Counted from the stretch's first letter, positions 1 through 9,428 are shown. The stretch: DNA of 64,000 nt from Spirochaetota bacterium (GCA_016933025.1 JAFGBT010000009.1:62001-126000), one strand, 5' to 3'. The notes: generated by a model from the letters alone, not told the origin. Made by a program: numbers and translations.

Positions 1-1
1 C

Positions 2-445
2 GAGGCGATCGACGAGATACGGCTCGACAAGGACGGCGCCTGGCTGCACAACGGCCAGCCCTTCACCAACAGGAAAATAATCGAGTTCTTTAACAGATCC
101 ATCGACATCACCAGCGACGGGACGCATGTCATTCAATACGACAACTATGTTTATCCGATCGTTGTGGAGGACGCGCCGCTCTTTGTTACCGGCGTCTGGA
201 AAAAGGGGTTCGGCAGGTGGGAGAAAATTCACCTGAACCTTTCGAACGGAACGATGGAACTCCTCGACATATATACCCTTCAGTTCAGGAACAAAACCTT
301 GTACTGCAGGGTATGCGGCGGCAGGTTGACGGCAAAGTTCAGAAACTCCCCGTTTTTCCATATCATGGAGCGGCTCGATGAATCTGAAGGAAACTACTAC
401 CTTAGCCTCTGCGGCGAAAAAATCTTAATTGAAAACCAGGATTGA
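2..445 (+). CDS. DUF1285-like protein (5' end outside window)
   Basis: The reading frame is open from the first base, so the N-terminus lies outside the window; about 147 residues are visible. The pattern of an Ile-rich start, a DG.W.H.G.P segment, a DG-containing strand and then VEDAPLFV resembles the DUF1285 family, whose molecular role is unknown to me. The C-terminal part (GVWKKGFGRWEKI onward) looks like a second beta-rich half. No signal peptide is visible because the start is missing. The next gene begins 3 bases after the stop codon, so the two are probably co-transcribed. The family call rests on motif resemblance only. Confidence 0.6.
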   Translation, partial: EAIDEIRLDKDGAWLHNGQPFTNRKIIEFFNRSIDITSDGTHVIQYDNYVYPIVVEDAPLFVTGVWKKGFGRWEKIHLNLSNGTMELLDIYTLQFRNKTLYCRVCGGRLTAKFRNSPFFHIMERLDESEGNYYLSLCGEKILIENQD

Positions 446-448
446 CCC

Positions 449-1684
449 ATGAAAAAGTACATCTACCTAATCCTCGCCCTTTCCATAGCGGGGGCGCTTC
501 TTTCCGGGATACTTCTCCTCCAGCACTATTACCCGCAGTCAAAAATCGGGTTCATCACCTGCGGCGAGGGAATCATCAACCCATGCCTCTCGCTGGCCAG
601 GTCGAACTACTCCACCGTCTTCGGGATACCGGTGGCGGCCTACGGGCTCCTCTGGAACCTGCTGGTCATCTTTATCCTCCTCATCGCCGATTACGCGGGG
701 GGACGATACCCCGCCTGCGCGCTCGCGGTCATCTTCCCTCTGTCGGCGATCGCCTTCGCGGCGGACATCGCCCTGGGCGGCATCCTCATTGCGACAGGGA
801 TATTCTGTAAATTCTGCGTGGCCACCTACGCGGTAAACGCCGCTATCCTGGCCCTTGCTATAGTCTGGCTTTTCAAGGCGCGCAGGGACGAACAGTTCTC
901 CCTCGCCGGGACCCTGCGCGGCATCGTTTCCGCGGAAGACTCGTCGCCGGACAGAAAGGCCTTCTATTCCTCCTTCGTCCTTTTCGTCTTTCTACTCTGT
1001 TTCGCCATATTCTCGACCTCCTATATACTGAAGCTGAAAACAGGGAACACGCGGGTTTCGGCGGATAAAATCAGCACATTCCTCGATAATTTTTACAATT
1101 CCCCGCCGGAAAAAATCACATTGCCGGAGAGCGGCATCGTCATGGGCAATCCGGAAGCCCGCGTAACGATCACGGTATTCACCGATTTCCTCTGCAGCGC
1201 ATGCTACCGCTTTTACCAGGTTGAGCGGCTCCTCTTAAACAAATACGGCGACGATATAAGAATCGTATACTACAACTTTCCCCTCGACCAGGGCTGCAAT
1301 CCTACGATGCGGCGGAGCGTGTACAAGAACTCCTGCATCGCCTCTCGCGCCATCTTCGCGGCGTTGGACGGGGACATCCTTGAAGACTATGTGGTCAGGC
1401 ATTTTCAGGATTACCGGAGAATTCACGGCAATTACAATGAGGGTACCGCGATCGAAACGCTCAGGATGATCCCGCCCGGATCCCGCCCCGGCATGGACGA
1501 GGCCCGCTTCAACGCGCTCATGAATTCGGAAGATACGTCGCGGAGGATCGCTGAGCATATCAGCGCAGCCAAGCAGATCGGCATAGACTCCACCCCCACC
1601 CTGTTCATCGGCGGGAGGCGCCTGGTCGGCGTACCGCCCGTGGAAGTTCTCGACCGGATAGTCGACAGGGAGCTGGCGCGATAG
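449..1684 (+). CDS. VKOR domain-DsbA-like thioredoxin fusion, disulfide-forming membrane protein
   Basis: This 411-residue protein joins a vitamin K epoxide reductase-like membrane domain (about residues 1-145, four or more hydrophobic segments) to a periplasmic thioredoxin-fold domain (about 210-411) after a further membrane segment at about 172-194. The VKOR part has an outer cysteine pair (Cys38 and Cys46) and the redox CxxC (Cys120-Lys-Phe-Cys123). The thioredoxin part has FTDFLCSAC (Cys249, Cys252) and a GIDSTPTLF cis-proline loop. Known bacterial VKOR-DsbA fusions oxidise secreted proteins and pass electrons to quinone, doing the jobs of DsbA and DsbB in one chain. It lies directly behind the DUF1285-like gene and converges on priA with a 6-base gap. 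Confidence 0.9.
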   Translation: MKKYIYLILALSIAGALLSGILLLQHYYPQSKIGFITCGEGIINPCLSLARSNYSTVFGIPVAAYGLLWNLLVIFILLIADYAGGRYPACALAVIFPLSAIAFAADIALGGILIATGIFCKFCVATYAVNAAILALAIVWLFKARRDEQFSLAGTLRGIVSAEDSSPDRKAFYSSFVLFVFLLCFAIFSTSYILKLKTGNTRVSADKISTFLDNFYNSPPEKITLPESGIVMGNPEARVTITVFTDFLCSACYRFYQVERLLLNKYGDDIRIVYYNFPLDQGCNPTMRRSVYKNSCIASRAIFAALDGDILEDYVVRHFQDYRRIHGNYNEGTAIETLRMIPPGSRPGMDEARFNALMNSEDTSRRIAEHISAAKQIGIDSTPTLFIGGRRLVGVPPVEVLDRIVDRELAR

Positions 1685-1690
1685 CGCGCC

Positions 1691-3664
1691 TCACAGGAGG
1701 TCATACGGATCGATATCGATCTCGAGGTAAGCATCGCGGCCCGCCACGGCTCCCCGCGAAGCGGCAATAACACTGCGCAGCGGCTCCATCTCCCTCGACT
1801 TGAGTATGATGTGACGGCGGTAATTGCCCCCTATCTTGGCGAAGGGCGCGGCCGACGGGCCCAGAACTCGGATGTCCGCTCCGGACCGGGCGGTGTTCTC
1901 CTCGATCGCCTCTTTCAGGAGATTAATTGACGCGATCACCCGCTCCTCGCTTTTTCCCCTCACCAGCAGGCGCGCGAGGCGCGCGAACGGCGGGTAGAGA
2001 AGCGCCTTCCTGACCTCCAACTCGGACAAATAAAACCCGTAGTAGTCCTGGTTGCGTATATACCGAAAGAGCGGGTTTTCGTCGTCCAGGGTCTGGACAA
2101 TGACCCGTCCCGGCGCGTCGCCCCGTCCCGAACGGCCCGCGACCTGCATCAGGAGCGCAAAGATCCTCTCGGCTGACCGGAAATCGGGAAGGTTCATGCC
2201 GATGTCGGCGAGCAGCACTCCCACCAGGGTGACGTTGTGAAAGTCGAATCCCTTGGCCACCAGCTGGGTCCCCAGCAGGATATCGACCTCCCCCCTCTTC
2301 ATTTTAGTAATGAGGTCCGGTACCGTCCCCCTTTTTCTGGAGCTGTCCTGGTCGAGCCGGAACAGGGTGAAGTCCCTGAATTCCTTCGCGATTATCTCCT
2401 CCACGCGCTGGGTACCCGAGCCGACCTTGTCCATCTCCTCCGAGCCGCACCTGCCGCACTTCAGCGGCACGGCACGCTGACGCCCGCAGTAGTGGCAGAG
2501 CATGTTGCGGTCGCGGTGATAGTTCATGGCTATGCTGCAGTCGGGACACTCCACGGTCCACCCGCAGCGGCCGCAGATGACGATGGGCGCAAAGCCTCGC
2601 CGGTTCAGAAGATAGATTACCTGCCTCCCGGCGTCCACCGCCCGCTTGGTCTGGAGCTTCAGGGGGGTCGAAAGCATGCGGCCCGGCTTTGTGGAATGGA
2701 GCTTCACTATCTCTATAACGGGCATGGAAGCGTTTCCGAACCGCCGCGCAAGGCGATGCAGTCTCATCAGGCCGCGTTCGCACGCGTACAGGGTCTCGAC
2801 CGCCGGCGTTGCGGAGCCCATGACGACCAGGGCCTTTTCCTTCCTGGCCCGATAGAGCGCTATGCGTCGGGCGTTGTAGCGGGGCGTACTCTGCTCCTTG
2901 TAGGATCCGTCATGCTCCTCGTCGATAACGATCATTCCCAGTGAGGGACACTGCAGAAAGACGGCCGAGCGGGTTCCCACGGCGACCCGGGCCTCTCCCC
3001 GGTAAAACCTGAGCCAGTTGGCAAGGCGGCGGTTCGGTGTGAGATGACTGTGGTATATGACGAGGTCGTCGCCGAACACGCCGTTCAGCCGCTCGAAGAG
3101 CATGGAGGAGAGGGAGATTTCAGGAACCAGGTAGATGATCGACTGCCCCAGCGCCAGCAGCTGTTTCGCGATTTCGATGTATATCTCCGTTTTACCGCTC
3201 CCGGTGACCCCGAATATGAGATGGGAAAGCGACCCCGCCTCGCGTGACGCCATGATGTCATCATACACCGTCCTCTGTTCGTCGTTGAGCTTCACGTCGC
3301 GCGGCGCGATTTCCCCCGCCTCCTCGAAGGCGAGGTTGCGCGACCTCGCCTTCGAGGGGCGGAGCCCGGAAGGAAGCGCCATCGATAGGGCCTCGCCGAT
3401 CGAAGAGAGATAGCTCGACCCTGTGTACCTTGCCAGGTCCATCAGCCGGTCGTCGAATATAGGCTCATCGTCGACCACGCCGATGATCTCCTTCAGCTCA
3501 AAGCCAGCGGGCTCTTCGCCATGGACGCTGTGGACGAAGGCGATGACGTTCCTCCCGCCGAAATTTACCTTCACGCGACTGAACGGCTTCACGCTCATGC
3601 CCTCCGGCACGCGGTAGGTAAAACTCTCGTCAAGAGGATACGGGATGTAAACATCAGCGAACAT
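1691..3664 (-). CDS. priA: Primosomal protein N' (PriA replication-restart helicase)
   Basis: A 657-residue superfamily 2 helicase that recognises forked DNA and reloads the replicative helicase at collapsed forks. An N-terminal DNA-binding domain (about 1-105) precedes Walker A GVTGSGKT at about 152-159 and a DEEH Walker B at about 248. The family-specific zinc region is complete, with eight cysteines in CxxC pairs at about 367-410, followed by helicase C motifs (TQLVAKGFDFHNVTLV and QVAGRSGRG). Length is slightly below the roughly 730 residues of E. coli PriA. It is transcribed divergently from the yqeY-type gene and converges with the VKOR-DsbA gene. Confidence 0.95.
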   Translation of the reverse strand: MFADVYIPYPLDESFTYRVPEGMSVKPFSRVKVNFGGRNVIAFVHSVHGEEPAGFELKEIIGVVDDEPIFDDRLMDLARYTGSSYLSSIGEALSMALPSGLRPSKARSRNLAFEEAGEIAPRDVKLNDEQRTVYDDIMASREAGSLSHLIFGVTGSGKTEIYIEIAKQLLALGQSIIYLVPEISLSSMLFERLNGVFGDDLVIYHSHLTPNRRLANWLRFYRGEARVAVGTRSAVFLQCPSLGMIVIDEEHDGSYKEQSTPRYNARRIALYRARKEKALVVMGSATPAVETLYACERGLMRLHRLARRFGNASMPVIEIVKLHSTKPGRMLSTPLKLQTKRAVDAGRQVIYLLNRRGFAPIVICGRCGWTVECPDCSIAMNYHRDRNMLCHYCGRQRAVPLKCGRCGSEEMDKVGSGTQRVEEIIAKEFRDFTLFRLDQDSSRKRGTVPDLITKMKRGEVDILLGTQLVAKGFDFHNVTLVGVLLADIGMNLPDFRSAERIFALLMQVAGRSGRGDAPGRVIVQTLDDENPLFRYIRNQDYYGFYLSELEVRKALLYPPFARLARLLVRGKSEERVIASINLLKEAIEENTARSGADIRVLGPSAAPFAKIGGNYRRHIILKSREMEPLRSVIAASRGAVAGRDAYLEIDIDPYDLL

Positions 3665-3914
3665 GTATCGCGCCCCTGCCGTTCAAATCACGCGGGCGCG
3701 TCTTCTCCGACAGGCCCGGTCCGGCAGAATGACACTATCAGACTTCCGGGCCGGAAGTCAATTTAAATGGTGACATAACCATGTTAATTTTTACAGATCC
3801 CCCGGCGCCGTGAGAACCGTTGCCGCCGATCCCAGGCTTTGCCCGCCAAATAGTTATTGACAATAATATCATAATCTCCGATTGAAAAGAAGATTCTCAT
3901 TCGGGAGTAAACGC

Positions 3915-4364
3915 ATGAACCTTCTTGAAAAAATCGACGCGGACATGAAAAGCGCCATCAAGTCCGGCGACAGCGTCCGGGCGGGCACGCTGAAAATGCT
4001 GAAATCGGACCTGGCATACGAAAAAGGAAAGACAGACAAGGACTTCACAGACGCCCAGGCGCTTGAAGTGGTAACCAGGGCCGCCAAGCGGCGCCGCGAA
4101 TCCATCAAGGAATTCCAGAAGGGGAACCGACAGGATCTCGTGGAAAGGGAAACAGCCGAACTTGCCATCGTTGAGGAATATCTGCCTGCACAGATGAGCG
4201 AGGATGAAATAGACCGGTTTATATCGGACAAACTCACGGCCCTGGGCGAAGTTACGCAAAAGGACCTCGGCAGGGTCATGGGTGAAATCATGAAAGAGCT
4301 CAAGGGTAAGGCGGATGGCGGTATCGTTAAAGCAATATTATCGAAAAAAATGGAAAACAAGTAG
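3915..4364 (+). CDS. GatB/YqeY domain protein
   Basis: A 149-residue protein with the usual length of the YqeY family, which resembles the tRNA-binding tail domain of GatB. Recognisable parts are the N-terminal MNLLEKIDADMKSAIKSGD, the central helix with KRRRESIKEFQKGNR, EEYLPAQMSEDEI, and the C-terminal DLGRVMGEIMKELKGKADG. I chose the ATG at 3915 because GGGAG lies 7 bases upstream and the resulting length fits the family; an upstream ATG at 3882 would add an unsupported 11 residues. The precise role of free-standing YqeY proteins is not established. Its 3' end overlaps the next gene by 50 bases. Confidence 0.9.
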   Translation: MNLLEKIDADMKSAIKSGDSVRAGTLKMLKSDLAYEKGKTDKDFTDAQALEVVTRAAKRRRESIKEFQKGNRQDLVERETAELAIVEEYLPAQMSEDEIDRFISDKLTALGEVTQKDLGRVMGEIMKELKGKADGGIVKAILSKKMENK

Positions 4365-5466
4365 CCTGCTTATTTTTTGCGTGTTGTGCTTCCTCCCGAC
4401 GGTCTTCGCCTTCGGGCAGGAGGCGGACGTCGCGCCCGTCAAAAGGGACGTCAATCAGACAAAGGAAGACGTTAAACCGGGTGAGGCCGAAGTCATTCCG
4501 GAAAAGGCTCGGAAAAAGCGGAGCATCGGCCGTTTCGACGCGGAGCTGGGATTCGATCATTATTCGTTTTACACCCGCTACCAGATAGGCGGCAAGGTCT
4601 ATTCGCGCCAGGGCTTCGCGATAACCCATTTCCCCATCAGCGAGCTCAAATTCCCGCTCGACGCCTTCATGGCGTACGCGAACCTGAGTCTCACTTTCGT
4701 GGACAGGATTACCCTCCGCTGCGGTGTGAAAAAAAACCTCCACAACAGGGTCGGCAAGATGGAGGACACCGACTGGGTCCCCTATCCCGGGCTAACAACC
4801 ATCTACTCCGAAAGCGATGCCAGACTCAACTGGGTAATCACCGATCCCGACCTCATAGTGAGGCTCTTCACGATCTCAATCACCAGGCCGCAGAAGGGCA
4901 CGATAGCCGCCTTTTCGGTGCGGTTCGGCGTCGGCTTTGCCTACCAGTACATGTATTACTGGTGCAGCAACGTGGAGCAGTTGCGCATCTATGATGACGA
5001 TGAGCCATACGGCATCGGGCCACCGGAAGTCCTCAAGATTCCGGGAAAGATCATCACCTACAGGGTCGACTACTATCTATTCACGATGCAGATCACGCCG
5101 GTATTCAGGTTCCCGATCGGCAAAGGGAACCTGGAAATAGCCGTTGCCATACGCTTTTCGCCGTATCTCAAGGCAAAAGACGTCGATGACCACGTCCTGC
5201 GCGCCAAAAAATCCAAGGGCGACACCAAGGGCTCGGCGTTCATGCCCTTTCTCAGGATTCAGTACAAGTTTTCCACTGGAGTGTTCATCGCAGCGAAGCT
5301 CGAATACCTCTACCTGCAGACAAGAGGGAGGCAGACGCAGTCCTATTACCTGCCCAATCCGATAGATAAAGTTAACATACCAGGCTGGTATGCCGAGCTG
5401 GACACCAGATTGAAAAGCGAGCAACTCTCGGTCAGCCTTGGGGTCGGGTACTCACTCGAGTTCTGA
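4315..5466 (+). CDS. Predicted outer-membrane beta-barrel protein
   Basis: A 383-residue protein with a Lys-rich N-terminus and a hydrophobic core (SLLIFCVLCFLPTVFAFG, residues 17-34), which fits a Sec signal peptide. The body consists of alternating polar and hydrophobic strands with many aromatic residues (RFDAELGFDHYSFYTRYQ, LRIQYKFSTGVFIAAKLEYLYLQ). It ends in VSLGVGYSLEF; the C-terminal Phe is the usual last residue of Bam-assembled barrels. The ATG at 4315 overlaps the upstream yqeY-type gene by 50 bases and is preceded by AAGGCGG, which suggests translational coupling. I do not recognise a specific family. Confidence 0.65.
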   Translation: MAVSLKQYYRKKWKTSSLLIFCVLCFLPTVFAFGQEADVAPVKRDVNQTKEDVKPGEAEVIPEKARKKRSIGRFDAELGFDHYSFYTRYQIGGKVYSRQGFAITHFPISELKFPLDAFMAYANLSLTFVDRITLRCGVKKNLHNRVGKMEDTDWVPYPGLTTIYSESDARLNWVITDPDLIVRLFTISITRPQKGTIAAFSVRFGVGFAYQYMYYWCSNVEQLRIYDDDEPYGIGPPEVLKIPGKIITYRVDYYLFTMQITPVFRFPIGKGNLEIAVAIRFSPYLKAKDVDDHVLRAKKSKGDTKGSAFMPFLRIQYKFSTGVFIAAKLEYLYLQTRGRQTQSYYLPNPIDKVNIPGWYAELDTRLKSEQLSVSLGVGYSLEF

Positions 5467-5473
5467 CGCGTAT

Positions 5474-6130
5474 TCAGGCCAGGTTCAACTCCTTCAGTTT
5501 CGCCATGACCAGCTTCAGCGTGCTCCAGGCGGGCCTCTTCAATTCGGGGTTTTTTATGATGGTGATGGGGTGATCGATGTTGTACCAGAAAATATCGGTG
5601 CTTTCCTTGATGGTTTTCTGGAGCGGAATAATATCGCCGAATACGATAATTACCCGGGGTCTGATGATTTCAATTTCGCGGGTTATAATCGGCTCGCAGT
5701 TTTTCACCAGCTGGCTCGGCCGTGCAAGAGGGTCGCGCACTTCGCACTTGACAAGGTTTGTGATATAGCAATCGCCGAAGGCAAGGCCCGCGGCCTGTAC
5801 CATCCTCTTTAAAAGCTCCACCGATTCTTTTTTGAGCACCTTTTTTTCAACGTTATTGACAAGCTGGGGCGAGTTAAGGACCAGCATGAGGCGGTTCACA
5901 CCGGTGCCGATGCCGAACTTCCGCTCTTCGATGCCGGGGCACCTGTCGCACGCCTCGATAAGCGTCTTCAGGTCGTCATACCCCGCCTCCTTATCCGCCT
6001 GCCTCTCACGGCAGGCCCACCCCGACAGGAGATCAGCCTCCTGCTCGCCGCGCGCCACAAGAACGCGGCTCCCGAGGTGTTTGTCTTTAAGGATTGAAGC
6101 AAGATCGTTATAGATTGTCTCTTTATCCAA
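5474..6130 (-). CDS. Type-4 uracil-DNA glycosylase-like protein with degenerate active-site motif
   Basis: A 218-residue protein starting with TTG (GAGGG upstream; no Met codon until about residue 82). The four iron-sulfur ligands of type-4 UDGs can be matched (Cys61, Cys64, Cys129, Cys145), and YITNLVKC and RPRVIIVFGD align with the family. However, the catalytic motif 1, normally GE.PG followed by E-D and PFVG.AG, is here VLNSPQLVNNVEKKVL (from residue 84). Motif 2, normally HPA, is HPI at 187-189. The fold and cluster look intact but the usual uracil-pocket residues are missing, so it may have another DNA-related or non-catalytic role. It converges with the barrel gene. Confidence 0.7.
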   Translation of the reverse strand: MDKETIYNDLASILKDKHLGSRVLVARGEQEADLLSGWACRERQADKEAGYDDLKTLIEACDRCPGIEERKFGIGTGVNRLMLVLNSPQLVNNVEKKVLKKESVELLKRMVQAAGLAFGDCYITNLVKCEVRDPLARPSQLVKNCEPIITREIEIIRPRVIIVFGDIIPLQKTIKESTDIFWYNIDHPITIIKNPELKRPAWSTLKLVMAKLKELNLA

Positions 6131-6162
6131 AGGCCCTCACCCCATCGGGGCTGTCATATAAT

Positions 6163-6241
6163 CCCCCCCCAAATCCCCCACAGGGGGACTTAATATACTT
6201 GAAAGAGCTCATAAGCCCCCCTCTGGGGGGTTTGGGGGGCA
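6163..6241. repeat. Imperfect palindromic C/G-run repeat
   Basis: Two arms of about 29 bases (6163-6191 and 6213-6241) are inverted copies of each other with a few mismatches. Each carries CCCCCCAAA-type runs and an inner small hairpin (TCCCCCACAGGGGGA on the left, CCCCCCTCTGGGGGG on the right). The pair fills the gap between the ends of ntrX and the UDG-like gene, both on the minus strand. Similar C-run palindromes occur as dispersed elements in many genomes. It could also stop or pause transcription leaving ntrX, but it lacks a clear U-tract. Confidence 0.6.
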
Positions 6242-6272
6242 TTGAATAAGGGTTTCAGGACAGCCCTTTCGC

Positions 6273-7628
6273 TTATATCTTATCTATATTAATATTGTAC
6301 TGCTTGATTTTCCGGTGAAGGTTCGTCCGTTCTATTCCGAGCTCCTTGGCGGCGCCGGTAACGTTTTTGTCGTTCTTCTTCAGCACCTTGATTATAAAGT
6401 CCTTTTCAAATTCCTCCCGGGCCCTTCTGAGCGACGAAATATCCTTGGTCATGAAATCATCATAATCATAGGCCTCCATGTGCTTCCGTATATCGTCCCG
6501 TATGATCACCTCGCCCGGCACCATGATGCTGAGGCGCTCAATAACATTCTTGAGTTCACGGACATTCCCCGGCCAGCTGTGTCTGCCCAGCTCCTTCATG
6601 CCGTCATCGTCGATCTGTTTTAACCCGATACCGTGCTCCTCGGAGAAGCGCTCCAGGAAATAGTTGACCAGGAGGGGAAAATCCTCCATGCGTTCGGCAA
6701 GGGTTGGCATGTGTATGGGGATGACATTCAGGCGGTAGTAGAGATCCTCCCTGAAGGTCCCCTCTTCGACCGCCTTTTTCACGTCGACGTTTGTGGCCGC
6801 TATGACACGGACATCCACGGTAATGGTCTCGTTGCCGCCGACCCTCTCGAACTGGTTTTCCTGGAGCACCCTGAGCACCTTGGACTGGGCCGAGGCGCTC
6901 ATGTCGCATATCTCGTCCAGGAACATGGTCCCCTTGTTCGCAACCTCGAACTTGCCCATCCGCCTTGTTATGGCGCCGGTAAAGGCGCCCTTCTCGTGGC
7001 CGAAGAGCTCGCTTTCTATCAGCTCGTTGGGAATCGCCGCGCAGTTGACCTTCACGAAAGGCCTGTCGGAGCGCCTGGACCGGTAATAGATGGCCCGCGC
7101 CACCAGCTCCTTGCCGGTGCCGCTGTCGCCGGTTATAAAAACGCGCGCATTGGTTTTCGCGGCGGTATCGATGATTTCCCGGATCTCTACAATCTTCATC
7201 GAATCCCCTATCATCTCGTCGTCGACGTGAAACTCCTTGCGGAGCTTGATGTTTTCCTTGCGGAGGCGCATGTGCTCGAGCGCATTGTTCACCGAGGTAA
7301 TGACCCGCTCCATCGCGAGCGGCTTCTGGATAAAATCGTACGCTCCGAGTTTGGTCGACTTGACGGCGATATCTATGGAGCCGTGCCCGGATATCATGAT
7401 AACCGCAACGTCCTGGTACAGGCTTTTAATCCGCTCGAGAAGATCAATGCCATCCACGTCGGGAAGCCAGACGTCCAGGATGGCCAGATCCACGTCATTC
7501 ATCCGCAAAAACTCTATCGCCTCATCCCCCTTCCTGGCGGAGTACACGATATGGTCCTCGTCCTGGAGGATCGAACTCAGTGTCTTGATGATGTTTATCT
7601 CGTCGTCAACGATAAGAATCTTTGCCAT
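6273..7628 (-). CDS. ntrX: Sigma-54-dependent response regulator, NtrC/NtrX family
   Basis: A 451-residue regulator in three parts. The receiver domain (about 1-120) has the phospho-acceptor Asp52 in AILDVWLPDVDG. The AAA+ domain (about 135-370) has Walker A GDSGTGKE at 165-172 and the sigma-54 contact loop GAFTGA at 212-217. A Fis-type helix-turn-helix lies at the end (NVTGAAKELGIERTNLHRKI). Such proteins activate RNA polymerase holding sigma-54 after phosphorylation by a partner kinase. That kinase gene ends 3 bases upstream, and rpoN itself heads the same operon. The ntrX name is by analogy with NtrY/NtrX pairs; the target genes are unknown. Confidence 0.9.
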   Translation of the reverse strand: MAKILIVDDEINIIKTLSSILQDEDHIVYSARKGDEAIEFLRMNDVDLAILDVWLPDVDGIDLLERIKSLYQDVAVIMISGHGSIDIAVKSTKLGAYDFIQKPLAMERVITSVNNALEHMRLRKENIKLRKEFHVDDEMIGDSMKIVEIREIIDTAAKTNARVFITGDSGTGKELVARAIYYRSRRSDRPFVKVNCAAIPNELIESELFGHEKGAFTGAITRRMGKFEVANKGTMFLDEICDMSASAQSKVLRVLQENQFERVGGNETITVDVRVIAATNVDVKKAVEEGTFREDLYYRLNVIPIHMPTLAERMEDFPLLVNYFLERFSEEHGIGLKQIDDDGMKELGRHSWPGNVRELKNVIERLSIMVPGEVIIRDDIRKHMEAYDYDDFMTKDISSLRRAREEFEKDFIIKVLKKNDKNVTGAAKELGIERTNLHRKIKQYNINIDKI

Positions 7629-7631
7629 TGC

Positions 7632-9428
7632 TCATATCCCTTCCTTGTTGTCTACCGGCAGATCGATGACAAACTCGGTGCCCATGCCGTATTCCGATTT
7701 GCAGGTGATCTCGCCCCGGTGCTCCATGATGATTTTCTGCACGATCGCGAGCCCCAGGCCGGTGCCCTTGGTCTTGGTCGAGAACCCGGGGTTGAATATT
7801 TTGTCCTTTTCGAAATCCTTGATTCCCACACCGTCGTCGCGGATCGTTATCCTGGCAGTACCGTTCCCATTGCCATTCAGCAGTTCGGATGATATATAGA
7901 TGTTTCCCGCTTCGCCGACCGCCTCGACGGCGTTCTGAATCAGATTGTTCAGTGTCTGCTTCATCAATATCCTGTCAATATAGATTTCAGGTATTCGCCT
8001 GTCAATGCTGGTATGAAACCTGATATTCTCGTGCCCGGAGAATAAATTTACGCAATTTTCCAGCAACGTATTGATATCGGACCTTACCGGTCTCATTTCA
8101 GGGAGGCGAGCGAACTCCGTGAATTCGCTGAGTATGTTCATCAGCACCCCCACCTCCTCTATGATCGTTTCGGTCCCCGAGAGCACTATGTTCTGTATGT
8201 CAGGATGATTCTCAAGATAGCGTTTCCGTATGCGCTCGGCCGACAGGCGGATCGGCGTCAGGGGATTTTTGATCTCGTGGACCACACGGCGCGCCATTTC
8301 CCGCCACGCCTCAAGCCTCTGCTTTTGGTACACGATCTTCCTGTTCCGGTTGAGCTCGTAAACCATGCTGTTGAACGACCGGAAGAGAACGCCGAGCTCG
8401 TCCTCTGACTCCCGATAGAGGGATATTTCAAAATCCCCCCGAGCCAGCTGCTTGGTGGCGTCCGAAAGCTCAATGACCGGCCTGGTGATGCTCTTTGAGA
8501 GATACAGGCTGAGCAGTATCGAAATCAGGATAATGACAAGCATGAGACCAAAGAGATACAGGCCGCCTTCGGTCTTCAGCTCGGTAACGCTGGCCGCAAG
8601 GCGCTTGTGGTCCGCAAGGGACTGGGTGAAGAGCTCCGTCTTCATGGCTATTTCCTCAGGTATGTTGCGGCAAAGAACGAGGAGATAATTATTATAGCGA
8701 AGGGATCCGGCCATGTAATCCCGTCCCCGTATCGAAAGTCTGTCGATCCGCGTATCCCCCTTGAACATCGCAACGCCGTAAAAATCCGTTACCGGCTGCC
8801 GTATATCGTCGGGAGCGCTGTCGATAAGCCAGATTGCATTGAAATCCTCGCCCGGATATATATTATAGATCAGCGCGCTGAATCCCTTTCTCGAATAAAC
8901 GCGCCTGACATAGTCCCGCCCCTCGGGCGAGGCGATGGAGAGCGTTCCGTTATCCATCTGGTATTTTGCCGATGACAGCTCGCCGCGCATGTCCTCCATC
9001 ATCTGGGAGACTGGTTCATTGGACATGCTTATCGCCTCAGTCAGCGCGCTCGACGTCTTGTCGAGGATAAGGCTCGAGAGCGTCTGGTTCAGGATATAGT
9101 TCGATGTGAGTACCACCGGCAGAGACGGGAGGACCGCCACAAACACAAACGCGATGGCCATCTTGTTCCGTATACTGTAGATTCCCTGGTCCCCGGTGTA
9201 GAGATTCCTCCTCAACGACACCACGATGAAATAGAGTGCCGCCACAAGGGGGACGGTCATGACCGCGTATATGAAAAGTTCTCGGCCCTGAACGATCATG
9301 ACGTTTTTCCCCGGGAAAAGGCCTATGATGAGAATCGCGATAATGACGAAAAGGCCCACCAGGAACAGCACATCCTGGACGCGGGTTTCATCCGGGAAAA
9401 TATTAATTTTTTTCAGCAGATTCTTCAT
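7632..9428 (-). CDS. ntrY: NtrY-like membrane sensor histidine kinase
   Basis: This 598-residue kinase has N-terminal membrane segments (about 20-37, 51-71 and 91-110), an extracytoplasmic sensing region (about 115-285), another membrane segment (about 288-310) and a HAMP linker (about 310-360). The catalytic module has the phospho-acceptor His384 in RRVVHEIKNPLTPIRLSAERI, the N box NLIQNAVEAV and the G boxes DDGVGI and GTGLGLAIV. The layout matches NtrY, the partner of NtrX. Its start overlaps the end of ptsH by 26 bases, tying the kinase to the HPr/HPr-kinase system in translation. Confidence 0.9.
   Translation of the reverse strand: MKNLLKKINIFPDETRVQDVLFLVGLFVIIAILIIGLFPGKNVMIVQGRELFIYAVMTVPLVAALYFIVVSLRRNLYTGDQGIYSIRNKMAIAFVFVAVLPSLPVVLTSNYILNQTLSSLILDKTSSALTEAISMSNEPVSQMMEDMRGELSSAKYQMDNGTLSIASPEGRDYVRRVYSRKGFSALIYNIYPGEDFNAIWLIDSAPDDIRQPVTDFYGVAMFKGDTRIDRLSIRGRDYMAGSLRYNNYLLVLCRNIPEEIAMKTELFTQSLADHKRLAASVTELKTEGGLYLFGLMLVIILISILLSLYLSKSITRPVIELSDATKQLARGDFEISLYRESEDELGVLFRSFNSMVYELNRNRKIVYQKQRLEAWREMARRVVHEIKNPLTPIRLSAERIRKRYLENHPDIQNIVLSGTETIIEEVGVLMNILSEFTEFARLPEMRPVRSDINTLLENCVNLFSGHENIRFHTSIDRRIPEIYIDRILMKQTLNNLIQNAVEAVGEAGNIYISSELLNGNGNGTARITIRDDGVGIKDFEKDKIFNPGFSTKTKGTGLGLAIVQKIIMEHRGEITCKSEYGMGTEFVIDLPVDNKEGI

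Noticed and set aside
6633..7892. Plus-strand open frame of about 419 codons opposite ntrX
   Set aside because: Antisense shadow of a clear response regulator; no binding site and no recognisable motif.
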